Positions 1 to 11,800 of a DNA stretch of 64,000 nucleotides are shown here, piece by piece. The DNA is from Hansfordia pulvinata. Its lineage: Eukaryota; Ascomycota; Sordariomycetes; Xylariales. The stretch lies in contig BJKQ01000002.1 in assembly GCA_006538405.1 (NCBI GenBank), forward strand, positions 3,162,001-3,226,000, written 5' to 3'. Made by a program: the position numbers and the translations under genes. The number at the start of each line of letters is the position of its first letter. Within the stretch, counting starts at the first letter, position 1. The notes under the pieces are model-generated. The model was not told the DNA's origin. It saw nothing but the letters and a program-made list of their open reading frames with translations, and did not search any database.

Positions 1-168
1 TGTTTGCTTATGTGCCTTGCAGGGGTTTTGCCACGCAAGAGGACGACTGGGAGAGTAGAAGAACATGCTTCTGAACGACCAAACTCTGCTTGCTGAGTCA
101 ATGCCTGCACTCTCGAAGGTGATGCCGCGCATCCATCTCCAGATGCAGAGAGCCTGGAAAGCCCTCCC

Positions 169-1479
169 TCAGCCGTCCATCTTGAACGCGTTGGGCTCGA
201 CGCCGCGGACGCCGACGTCGACGCGGAATAGGGCGCCCCCGAGCTCCGCCTCCTCAGGCGTCACCTCCTGCCCCTCCTCGGGCGCGGCCGTCGTGACGAA
301 CAGCTCGGTGCCGACGAACTGCACGCACGTGACGTTGGGCGTGGGCAGGCGGACCTCGCCGACGACGCGGCCCGTCGACGGCGAGATCTTGACCACCGCC
401 GACCCGCCCCACAGCGCGTGCCAGACGTTGCCCTCGACGTCGACCCGGTGCCCGTCGGGGGCCCCGGGCCGGCCCCCGGCGTCGGCCTGACGGTAGAAGT
501 GGCGCCCAGCGGCACCGGCGCCGCCATCCTCGGCGGTGAGGGGCACGTCCCCGTCGCCGACGGCGGCGTAGTCGTGGGCGTGGACAATGGCCGACGCCGT
601 CTCAGAGAAGTACATGGTCGCGTGGTCGGGCGACCAGCTGATGCCGTTGGGCACCGTGACGGGGTGCCTCTTGACCTGCGCGGGGTTCCGCCCGACAAAG
701 AGGTGGAGGCTCCCTGACGGTGGGAATTGCGCTACTGTCAGCGTTCGTTCCGCCAGAATGCACAGACGAGCTCTGGCTGTGCGCACGAGCCGAGTCCAAT
801 GACCACACCAGCTTCAACGGGGTCGTCCGCCCGCCCGCCCGCCCGATCGATTGTCCTGCCGCACGGACTCGCCACCGGGTCGTGCCCGCACACGGAGGCA
901 GCCTCGCGTTGTCGCAAGGAGCCGGCGGCACCCAAACTCGGACTCTCTCACGACCCCGCACCGCGACGCTCCCACCACTTGATGGGCTACGAAGGTATAT
1001 GGCATGAGGACAACGGCAAAGGGATTCGCAGGCAGTCATTGCTCACCATCGGGCTGGAAAGGACCGTGGCCAAAGTCGGTCATGGTCCCGAGCCAGAAGC
1101 GACCGTGGGGGTCGACCGCACCATCGTTGCTTCGCAAGTTCTCCTTATCAGAGCCAGGGTGGAATCTGGTGATGTACTCGTACTGGCCGGAGCGCCGGTC
1201 GAGCACCGCCATGCCGTACTTGGCGCCCAGCAGGATCTTGTCGCGGGGATCGATGCCCTCGATGTCCGCCGTGACGCCCAGCGGCGTGTCGAGCTGCAGG
1301 GTGGTGACGGATCCGGGTCCCTTGGCCAGGTCGACGCTGTGCAGGCGCTTCTGCTTGATGTCGACCCAGCGCAAGCTGTTGGTCTGCTTCTCGTAGTAGG
1401 GCCCCTCGCCCAGCTGGCAGTGGATGTTGAGGTACGGCTCCTTGACCGTCCATATCTGCAAGTCCGCCGTGCTCGACAT
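169..1479 (-). CDS. SMP-30/gluconolactonase/regucalcin-family hydrolase
   Basis: Members of this family are six-bladed beta-propeller metal-dependent lactonases, typically acting on sugar lactones in the cytosol; the substrate here cannot be told. Two exons, 1479-1047 and 713-169, give about 325 residues, close to the usual 300. The start is ATG at 1479. The first exon carries the metal-binding QLGEGPYY motif and the family signature SNDGAVDPHGRFWLGTM. The second carries VPNGISWSPD (conserved Asn) and APDGHRVDVEGNVW (conserved Asp). The intron 714-1046 is 333 bp, long for a fungus; its donor GTGAGC and acceptor CAG join in phase 1 to give PDGSLHLF, which fits the family. The gene has no close neighbour on the right. 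Family assignment is firm; the reaction is inferred. Confidence 0.9.
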
Positions 1480-4400
1480 TGTCGCTTCGCGTGTCGTCGC
1501 CGTTGTTGATGCTTGGAGGTCGCTTAGCTGACTGGCTGGCTGACTGACTGGCTGGCTGGCTGCGGAGTGTTCTGGTCGGCGCTGCGGGCGTCAGGGCCGA
1601 GTTTGAGGGGTTCTGTCTGGGCTGGGGCGCGGACACCATGCTCCGAGGCCGTTGTGGGTTATTGCCGCCCGGCGCGGGGATGCCGCGGGGACGCCTGCCT
1701 GCTGGCCACGCATCCGATGTCATGCCGCTCCGATCATCGCAGCTGGCGGCCCCGTTGCCCTGCCGAACCACCAACAGAGCCTCTGCTGTCTGCCCCGCTG
1801 CCAACACGACGACGGCTTTCACGATGACCGAACTGCTTGCCTGCGTAGCCGCTGCGCCCGCCTGGCTGCCTAGCCTGGATGCACGCCGCAGCGCGTCTGG
1901 TGGGCGCATCGCGCGATTTCACGCTTGGTTGGTCCTACCGCCCCGCTAAGTCATAGTCAGGGCACGGTGCTCGCGCGACCCGGCCGGACCGCGCCGACCA
2001 ACTCGGACCGTATCGCTGCCGGGCTGTTGGCGCGGGCCTCGCCCACTCGCAACTCACGCGGCGATGATCGCAGCGTCATTCCCTCATCACATGAGGCCAG
2101 CTTGAAAGGCGGCTTCGGTCTGGGATGGAGAGTGATCATCTGGTTGTGTAAATGCCGCAGGGTTCAGCGCCGACCGATGAGGTACCGGTACCGAACCTAT
2201 CTAACGTAACCTCAGGTATATTGTCCTTCCCAGTGTCCCGTTCAATATTTCGCCAATATTCAGAAGCGCTGGCTCTCATCGCGCCCTCGCCCAGCCAAGC
2301 CGTACGGTGGCACGGCGAGTACTCGCAGAACAACCTACACGACTCGGCAGGTGTGCCATAACCGAACAACAGGCTCCGTCTTTTCTCGACATACGGCATC
2401 CTTTAGGTACAACAGGGTGGCCTTGCTGACAAGCTGCAAGTCTTGTTAGCAGCGTGCGCCGAAGACACGGTGTGGGACGCCTGCAAGCACTTACCGCGAC
2501 GCCAGGAGCAGTCCAAACAATGGGGCGCGACTGGAGCCTCTCCCCCTAAATTATGCAAGTCATTCTGCGTGCACTGGTACCGAAACCACCACGTCCTCAC
2601 CCAGTCTGACAGGCCAGAGTAGGCACGGAAACCCGCCAACGGGCAGAGCAAGGTCCAGGGCTGCACAGGTCTCAGTCGATGGCCCCTCCTGTTCGACATG
2701 CACGTGGTCAGCACAGTACTCGTAGATGTGGATGCTCGGCCTCCTCTGTCACCCCGGCCAATCACCAAGGGCCGCTTAGCCTGTCGCCATTTGCCGAGTG
2801 GCCTGGTCTGCTTGGTAGCCCCAAGACGCTCTTTCTGGCTGGCGGATACTCGGACCGCCGGTCGGCGAGTGTGTTGGGCGTTAGGCGAGTCGAGTAGAAA
2901 CCCCTTCCAAGTCTTCTGCGACATCCGCTAAGACATGGAATGCATATTCTCGAAGCCGCGCGGAAAAGCACGTGGAGCCGCTTGTCCTCTGTAAGGAAAT
3001 TTTGATAGCTCATCACCCTGGCGATAGCGTCTGCTCTGGTCTTGGTCATTTCCCGCTTCCAATGCGATGCTGGGGCCGACTTCAAATTGGGCCCGGCCGG
3101 ACTGGTGGGTGAAGACGTGAAGACCAACCCTTGGGCGCAGTACAGCGCTTCCGTTGCGCGAGTATTCCTGGACTGTTGGGGCTGACTGGGACGAGTGGCG
3201 CGCAAACTCGTATCTTTGCTCAGGTCGCAAACCCACTCTTGTACCCTGGACGCTCTTACTCCTGACTATTCAAGGCGAGGCCGGCGCTTAGGAGAACTCA
3301 CACGAGGGCTAATAACAGCTTGTTTGTCGAAGGTGGCTTGGCGACAAGGGCACCAGGGTTGTTTCGTGCCCTACGAGTCCAGCGTTGAGCTTCTGACTCC
3401 AGTCCACGTCGTGCACGGGTGGCTCTGGAAGCTGGCTTCTACCCCACAAGTCGTCCGCGCAAGTACTTGTACGAGCAGCAAGAGGTTTATCTGCTCGAGC
3501 ACGTACCGGAGCCCACATGGATTACGTGCCGTTCCGCGCGACGAGGCCGCTAGGCTAGCAGTACCTGGCTGTGGCCAATGCGGGTGTGGCACTGCGTCCC
3601 TCAGCAACTTAGCGAGATGAAGCTAAGAGAGCACGGGAGTATTCCGTCACATACCAGCTAGTGCGGGCCTCTGCACGCGGGCCTGCAAGATTAGCAATCT
3701 CTAGCGCCGAGGGCCTTGCACGAGTATCTGGGGCAACACGTTTCCCGCGGCACGCCATGGGTGCAACTAATTTTCCGACACGGGGGTTCGCTGGTGATCC
3801 TGGGCGGGTTGGACATTAGGTGGGGGATTGGCTGGGCGGCGTGCCGCGCCTGCCTGCCTGCCTGCCCGTAAGAGCAATCGCCACACGAGATCTGCCCAGG
3901 CCGATAGTCGCCCGGGCCAGGCCTCGGAGGCTGATAAAGTCGCCCTGATCATGGTTGTGCTCCGTACAAGAAGTCGCGCGGAAATGGGGCCAGGGGGTAT
4001 CCGTAACGCGGACGCCGATCATGCCAGGGCCAGTCCAATATTGACGAGGGGTTTGCCCGTTCTATTGCTTTTCGGGATCCGTGCCTCTGATGTGAGCCGG
4101 GTGCTGAGCAGACGTTAACCGGGATCAGGGCCCAGGATGCGGGACTCGCGAGGGCGGACGATACTGTTGGCATTGTCGCGATGGCCGTTGGTCATCTCCG
4201 GCTCGTACAATTATCCGGATCGATCTTGAACTCAGGGTGCCTGGCGGGGGTGTGCTCGACCGGGTAGAGAGGCTCGTCAGGCGCCGAGGCGTGGGATGGA
4301 TGGGCGCAGCAGAGGCGTGGCAGCGGAGAGTTGTTGTAACGCACTGATTGGGTGGCCCACGGGCTACGAAGCCCCGTTGTTTCGTCACGTTGATGAGTGA

Positions 4401-7400
4401 TCACCCTAATTAAACGCATCGATGTCACACATGATGTTCGACATGTGAGTGCCCGGTAGTCGTAGGTGCCCGCGGGTTGAGGTGGCTGATGGAGCGAGGG
4501 GGCGCGGTGAAGAAGAGAGACAGACCCGGGATGAAGAAGACTCAGGGCCGGACGACGACGACGACGGAGACGAGGGTCGGGCACGAGGAAAGAAGGAAGT
4601 ACTCGTAGCATGCGAAGTGCGTCGACGGAGATAGAAGGCTGTCGTCGCTCGGTCCTTCCATGGATTCTTTGCGCAAAGCAGCAGCATTGCTGAGGAGCCG
4701 CGCTTGCCTTTTCCGCTCATCACACAACCCTCAATTTTATCCCCCTCGAGATGCGGCAGGTATCGGTACTGGGCACGATACGTAGGTAGATTATGTAGGT
4801 AAGGTGGTCGGTACTTGTCAACATCTCACATGTACCTTACTGGTATCAAGTCTAGGTCCCGGGTATCTGCTCATTTCCATGGACGTACGAGTACAAGAAG
4901 AAGCCTGGCATAAATAGGTACTCGCACTACCTAGATTATACGGAGTGCGACTAGAGCACGAGTACCGGCAAGCGCAACGTCGGAGACGGCACGGCGTGAA
5001 ACCGCGGCACGATGGGCGACGGGATCGAGACACAGAAACGACATCTCCCAAGGCAGGCCAGCCTCGCGACTGACGACATCCGTGAGGTAGGTCCCTGGGC
5101 TCTCTGGGTGGGCGGCCATGCACCCCATATTCCGTCGCGAGTCGACAAGTCGCGGCTGCAACGTTATTCCTAGCTGCAGCTGCAAGTGCATGCATGCCAT
5201 TAAGCCCAGCATCCATGTGCTGTGCAGTACGAGTACACGGACGGGGCGCGCGCGGTCTCTCACGCTGCCAAATCGGCACGGGTGATCGCACCGGCCATCT
5301 GCCGGCCTTGCTGCGGGTACGAGCATACCGAGTACTTGGGGCGGTGGAGTACCTGTCCGTTTCTCTACGAATACCTCCTCGCACGAGCACTGGGACGGAC
5401 GTTTCTCCGTACAGTGCACAGTCCAGCTTGAGTGGCTTGCCTTTAACAATGCTTGCCACGAGGACTGGAGCTCGTCGTCATCCAGTCCCCTGACGCAGCT
5501 TTGATTTGCCAGCCAGATTGCCCCCCTCAACTCGTCAAAAATGTACGAGTACCTGCAATAAGCAGAATTGATTGTTTCATATGCCTTATGGGCCCATGCG
5601 CCCACTGCGTCCACTTGGGATTCGTCCGAGGACATTGCCGATGCGGATCAGGCCTCATCCCACGAAGTATCCGCTCACATGGACCCGGACCGGTTGAGTG
5701 TGGGACTGTGGACGAGTACTCACTCGTACGGGCATGTTATCACCAGCCAGTCTGTAGCGGCTCCCACGAGTATTTGCAGAACGGGCCGCGAGACTCCCAC
5801 TCCCTCTCCCTCTCGCACAGGCACGAGTCTACGAGCTGATCTGGTCAGACTCTACCTAAGGCAGGAACCTTGTGCTTGCATTGCTTTTGCTGAAATCGTC
5901 TCCCATTAGCGGCGGCTTGATAGACGCGATCACGCGAGCACCAAGGCCCGTTCACGTCTGGACCAGGATGCTTGGAGAGAAAGAAGTACCAGCCAACCAA
6001 CGCCGACATTCACATTCAGGGGGCAAAGAGAGGGAGCCATATGTGGCAGACACCAGCCTCGCAGCCATGTGCCATCCCAAGTGCTCGGCTAGCCGCCTGG
6101 CTAGCGTCCTGCAACGGTCCCTCGAGTTCGAGCCCCGGGCAAATCTGCCCCCAGAGCTTGTACGCATTGTCGCGTTGTCGTATGAGTACAGACGGGCGCG
6201 CTGTCGTAAGCGGCACTGGAATGGTTCTCAATACCGGCACGTGCCCGGCTGCCAGTGTTTTGTGGCTCGCAGAGGATTTAGGAAAAAGCAACCACACATT
6301 ACATGATCTGACTTGACCCAGGCACGCACGCACGCCAGATCGGCTAGGCATTCGCCGAGGCCTTGCTGCAATGAGGCTGTCAGATGCTGATCCTTCGTTG
6401 GCTTGCCCATGGCAGAACCTCATACGATGCCCTGTCGTGCCTGTGCGCATCTGTGCCTCACCATGCCGCACGAAGCAAGCATGGCGGCTCGTGCGGCAGT
6501 GGGAAATCGAACCCTTGGTTGAGATCCGTATCCCGTGGGGAGCATGACTTCCAATGTAGGTACTCGTGGAACCTGGCGCCGAGTGGTCGCCTGCCACCTG
6601 CGTCTCAAGGTCACTGCTTTGACCTTGCACAGCCCAATACTGGAAGGGGCCCTTGTTCATGTGTAGTACGAGCAAACGCACCTGGCTGGCGTTGGCGTGT
6701 CAAGGGACCGCCGAGGTGTGCTTTCCAATTTGCAGCGCGAGAGTAGCAGTAAGCAACTCGGATTGCGATCGCGTTGCAGGGTCTGCACATGTAAACACGA
6801 CAAGGGGCCCAGTCACGGGCGATGATGAAAGCGAGTGAGACCGTATGGAGATTTCTGTGCAACATCCGGACAGGTTGCCATACTCGTATGAGGCCTGGCA
6901 GGCGCATCGGCGTGGAAGAAATGCCCACCCAGACTGGGAGATGGGCTCCCCTGGTCTTCGACGGCTGGTGTGGGACAAAGTCACGCCGCTGCGACCGTGT
7001 CGAGGCTGCGAAGAGCTCCATGGCCGGGTACCGACTGGTACGAGAGGCACTGGCGGCCGACCGGTCTGGGCGTTGTGACCGAGTCACAGGCGTCTCGTAG
7101 AACACAAGCCAGCCAGCTGGGTTCGTGTCCGGGTTTGCTGCTCTGTCGAGGCCGTCGGCTGTGGGAACCCCTGCGCTTGCTTGCCGAATCAGACGCGAGG
7201 AGGCCGACGACAGCGGCCCAACCAAGCGCAAACAACACACGGCCTCGTACGCATCCACACGCAGGTGACATGCAGGCGTAGCATGGCACATGTGGCATAG
7301 CCGTGATGGAGTGCGGGCCCTTGCCGGCCCAATGACGGTGCCCTGGGGCCGGAGGGGGATGGTGTTCATGGTTCAGCCAGGCGGCCGCATCCGAGGCCGC

Positions 7401-8151
7401 AGGATCTCGCGAGCCCGCAGCAACGGCGCCGTCATGGGTGGCACGGGCGAGGCATGGCGCGGCTGGCGTGACAAGGGCTGGCGCGGGGACGTGGCGGTTG
7501 GTCATGGCTCTGTACTCGCAGTCGATGTCCGGAGGTCCTCATTGGGAATGTTCGGGGTTTCCGGCGTGCAGACTCAGGAAGGTACTCGTAGGGTAGGTAG
7601 GTTAGGTACTCGTAGAGATAAACGACTGCTCCCGCCTGTCCATCTAATGTCAATCTTCAGTGTCCCTGCTGATGGTGTTGCGGGATATCGGGAACCGACT
7701 CACTGATCAATTCACCATGTCAACATTGGCGCTGGGTTCCATCCATCCGTGGCTGCGTCATGCCACACCGGACCCGATCTACCCTTGCGGCCCGGACATA
7801 CGCATGGTTGTGTGTCGTACGGGTGCTGATGGGAGAGTCAGTACCTGACGACCCGACGATACCTACGAGCACACGCCGCGGCACAGTCATCCGTACGCGT
7901 AATGCTGGCAGCCACGAATCGCATTCGCTCCATCTCCGTTTCCAGGGCTCAGGGCTGGAGGCTGGCACCGGTACCCGAAGAAGGTGAGGTGGCTAAGGTT
8001 CTCCGTCCGGATTGCACCTTCAAGATATGTACCTACCAGGTACGGGTATGTAAGTGAGGTAGATGCGAATTAATGTACTGAGGCAAGTATGGGTGCTCGT
8101 ACCTACGAGTACCACGCATCACGTTATGTCAGACACAGAACAATGGAAGGT

Positions 8152-8280
8152 CACGCGGTGGTGGAAAATACTGTCGCAAAGTACTTACCATCGCACGCTA
8201 ATTAGGTGTGATGGTAAGTCTAATTAAGGTGCGATTAAGTACGGGAAGTACTCGACGACAGTATCTTCCACCACCGCGTG
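8152..8280. mobile_element. Foldback MITE with 5-bp target-site duplication
   Basis: Terminal inverted repeats of 25 bp begin CACGCGGTGGTGG (8152-8176 and 8280-8256) and differ at one base. The complementarity continues inward through AGTACTT and ATCGCAC/TAATTAG segments, so almost the whole 129 bp can fold into one hairpin. The element is flanked by the direct repeat AAGGT (8147-8151 and 8281-8285), the footprint of a transposition. There is no coding capacity, so it would be mobilised in trans. The superfamily is uncertain: a 5-bp duplication with CAC ends recalls Transib but is not proof. The near-identical arms suggest fairly recent insertion. Confidence 0.85.
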
Positions 8281-8331
8281 AAGGTGCATGCACTCGTGGT
8301 CGACGTCTGGACGCGTCCTCGTACGAGTAAG

Positions 8332-8361
8332 GTACTTACTACCTAAATTTTAGGTAAGTAC
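8332..8361. repeat. Short foldback next to the MITE
   Basis: ACCTAAA (8341-8347) pairs with TTTAGGT (8349-8355) around a single base, and GTACTT (8332-8337) pairs with AAGTAC (8356-8361) across a 3-base bulge. It begins about 50 bp after the MITE target duplication. It could be a remnant of another small foldback element or a local palindrome; no target duplication is evident. Confidence 0.5.
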
Positions 8362-8863
8362 ACCGCGCATGAACAGCGTCTTGCCTTGGACCTACGAGTA
8401 TCTTTGTCGACTTTTCGCACCTCAAGGTGCACTACTCGCAAGGAGCAGTAGGTACTCGTAGGTCTGCGTCGCGCATGTAGACTGGCAGACATTTTAAAGT
8501 ACCTGCATCATAGGCAATAGGTGCACGATCCATACCAATTCTCCGAGGCCGCTACTCCGAGCACCCGGCCAGCAATACCTCTTGCACCTCAATTGACGAC
8601 AAACTTGTACGAGTACGCACGCCCGCGCTATGGAGCCTTCCCGCCAGCCCGGGCGTGGGGCCCTCCTGTTTGCTTGCTTCTTCTCCTCTTCCTTGAACGA
8701 ACAGACTGCCGTCCGCCGTTCGCCGTTCTTCCGACTGGACGCAATACTCGTACACACGCACGACCTTCCTGTCGCCAGCCCTCGGGTCAGCCGGCGACGC
8801 ACGAGTAGACTGCACTGCCGCCCCCCTTCTGCTCTCTTGACCGTTCCAGGCCACTTCTTCGCT

Positions 8864-8879
8864 GTACGAGTACTCGTAC
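8864..8879. repeat. Perfect 16-bp palindrome made of TACGAGTA units
   Basis: GTACGAGTACTCGTAC is self-complementary. It consists of the dispersed TACGAGTA unit overlapped with its reverse complement. The same 16-mer recurs at 57017-57032. Confidence 0.85.
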
Positions 8880-11800
8880 GCCGGGCCACCCACGCCACTT
8901 TGTCTGACTCCCTCGGACGACAAGACACGAGCTGCCGGGGATTAGGAATCCGATTCGACCCAAGCCTCTGCCATCTCCGTCTTTCCTCATCGAGCAAGGC
9001 AGTCCGGCTGCAAAAGAGGAAGCCGACGGGGGTGACGACCGCCTCAGACACCCGGCTACAGGCACTCAGTAATAATAAGACTCTTCAGAGCGGCATGGCG
9101 CAGCACAGGTACTCACTCGTATGGTCCACCAACCCCGAGTGGCACACGCACACGTCCACGACATCCTCATCCGGACAATCAGCTGGGTGGCTCCCGCGCG
9201 GGATGTCCATCGGTCCAAGACTGGGCATCAGGGATGCCTTATGGGGGGGGCAGGTCATCAACCCATCAAACCCCGGCACGTCCTGAGCGCCGGACACGCG
9301 GATAGGAGGATCCACCAGCAAGCCAATGATGCAACGGTTCGTGAGCTGTTTCCACACAAGAGAATGCCCGTCACCAGCAAGGGGAAGCCTTTATGTTCGG
9401 CGCCGTGCCGGGGGTCCCGGTCCTGCCCGCCCGCTACCGCACCACCCATCGCCTCACCACCCCAGTTACCTTCCCTCTCACAGAAGCGAAGCACGGGACC
9501 ACGCACGAGTATATGCTAGAGGGCGAGTGGGATGAGACGAGTGTGTCAACGGATATTGCATGAGATGGGCGCGAGCATGGGCAGACGCGACCACGATGAG
9601 GACACCTGTGCTACGCGCCAGACTCTCGTGGGCGGCCCTCCAAGCAAGGTCCGCAGGCTACCGCTCATCCAAGCCACTGGTAATCGCACAGGCCCGCCCC
9701 GCCACGCGCGCGCCGGCGTCCTACGCGGGGCGTGGACTGGTGCGGTGGTGTCGCTAGCGATCGCCCCCATCGCCTCTCCCTCCGCGCCCCCTCCCACACC
9801 CGACCACCCTATGAGCCACCTACGGAGTCACAGGAGCACTACGAGTACGGGAAACAACGGAGCAATACGCACCCTTACCGGCGCATGGGGCTTGTCCATA
9901 CCGCCCAAACGTGCGCTGGGACGTTGCCACGCTGCGTTGTCCTTGCATCGCCAACCATCCAGCCGCGCATCCACGCCTGCACCTTCTGACCTGCATTGCT
10001 ACCTGATCATCTGCTGCCCTGACCGAGTGCTGATTTGTGAGCGTGCCACAGCCAGCCCCGTCCGCCATTGGGCGCCGACTCGACGATGACGTTGGCCAGC
10101 TTTTTGTGCATATGCATGCCATCCACTGCGATAAGCAATATATTCCCGATCTTGCAAGGACAGGCACCGACTTCCCTGTGCCGGCACCTGTCTCGCCTCG
10201 CCCGCAACAGACGCCTTGCGGCCACGAACGCGCGCTAGGTTAGCACAACGTACACTGCATGCACACTAAGACGACACGAGCAGCTCGCCCTCGCTGGTCG
10301 GCGACATTGCTGACGACCGACTGTTAAGATGGACCAGCGTGGGATGGAACGCTGCGCTTGTTGCAGTAGTTGCCAGCGCAGAACCCTCAAGGCGGAGAAA
10401 GAGCAGGACACAGTAAGAGGAGAGGGCAGGAGAGTGTGCTCTTCAGCAGCATGATGCCACATTCCATACCTCCGGCTCTGCAACTTTGGTACGGGCATTG
10501 CCCGCTTTCGGTGTCCTGGTCTTCGGAGGCTAGGCACCTCCGTGGCCCCAAACCTGGTCTGCGACCACGAGTGCAAACCCGCTCGTACGACGGCCGACCT
10601 GGCTTGCAGGCGGCGAGGTTACCTCAGACACGTCTCTTTGACCCGGCGGCTCCCGTATCACCTCGCGCCTCACTCTGCCCGGCCGCTTGCTTATTTTCGA
10701 CCTGATCAATATTTTTGAGACCTATCATATGGCAAACTTCGGAGGCTTCCAATCTGGGCTTTTGGGCTGGGCAGGGAGGTCATGAATCGACGTACCCTTG
10801 ACTCCGCCGACTTCATGATTGTTTTTACGGGCTTGCCCTCCCCAACATCATCATCACCATCACCATCGCACTTCCTGCTGGGGGGCACGAGTGGGCGACA
10901 GCAATTTCGACAAATCTGGGCGAAGCCACATGTTCATCTCTCGACTCCACGGGGTTCAAGCTCTTCCCGATTTGCAGCTCTGGCGCTTGGCAAGCCGCAG
11001 AAATACAAAGTACCTGGCTCGGGTAGCGAGCCGATCCGTCTATTGGCCTATTTATCGGCGGCTCCAGGCACCAGACACGACATAGCACCCCCGAAATTCG
11101 GACGTGTTGATTGGTAGCCACGAGCGATGCAGGGGGGGGGGGGCAAAAACTGGTTCCGACGGGCTTGTAGGGCTTGATTCGAAGTAACACATCTCACGCT
11201 TGAATGCAGCCTGCGGGACGAATGCAGCAGGCATTGCGGCAAGATCCATCACCAGCTTCAAGGCGAGTACTCCAACCTGACAAGTCGAAGTACCCATACC
11301 TTATCCTCTCGACCTAGGCCACGCTCGAAATATTCCATCTGACTAGTAATCTTGAGGTTGCCAACTAGCTCTAGGCCCATCGAGGCTTGGCCCGCCGTCT
11401 TGGAGCGGAACTAGGGGCTTCTTCCCGTAGCCCGGGAAGACCAAAACCCAGCAGCTAAACTGATGAGGCCCACCCGCGGTTGATGGCACTCGATGCTGCT
11501 CGTCATGGTGAACAGCTGCAGGCGCACCTCATCGCCCACACCGTCATTGTCTGTGCATCCATTATAACTGACCGCCCCTGGAGGAGAGGTTCCCCGGCCC
11601 CCTTGCCAGCCACGCCGGCGCGGTGAGGGTTTTCGCGGAAACCGCCCCCAGCCGCTTCCGCAGTTCCGTCAACCCTCACCGTTCTCTCTGGCAAGCCTCT
11701 GTGTCTCTCACCGACAAGCGCCCGCCCGCTGCGAGCATGTCCGCATACCGCAGACCGCATACTGCGCGGCGCTGGGCTCCGAATCGGTGGCAAGCCAGCT

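Noticed and set aside
1526..1562. GGCT/GACT repeats as a possible mobile element end
   Set aside because: The pattern is a simple tetranucleotide repeat, recurs near 25745 and 56153, and shows no inverted partner or target duplication.
4931..5635. 234-residue open frame, minus strand
   Set aside because: No recognisable domain, several copies of the TACGAGTA repeat inside it, and open frames of similar quality on the opposite strand.
6480..6560. Possible tRNA on the minus strand (GGGTTCGATT-like loop)
   Set aside because: The TTCGATT loop is present, but the stem pairs at only three positions and no D arm or matching acceptor strand lies upstream.
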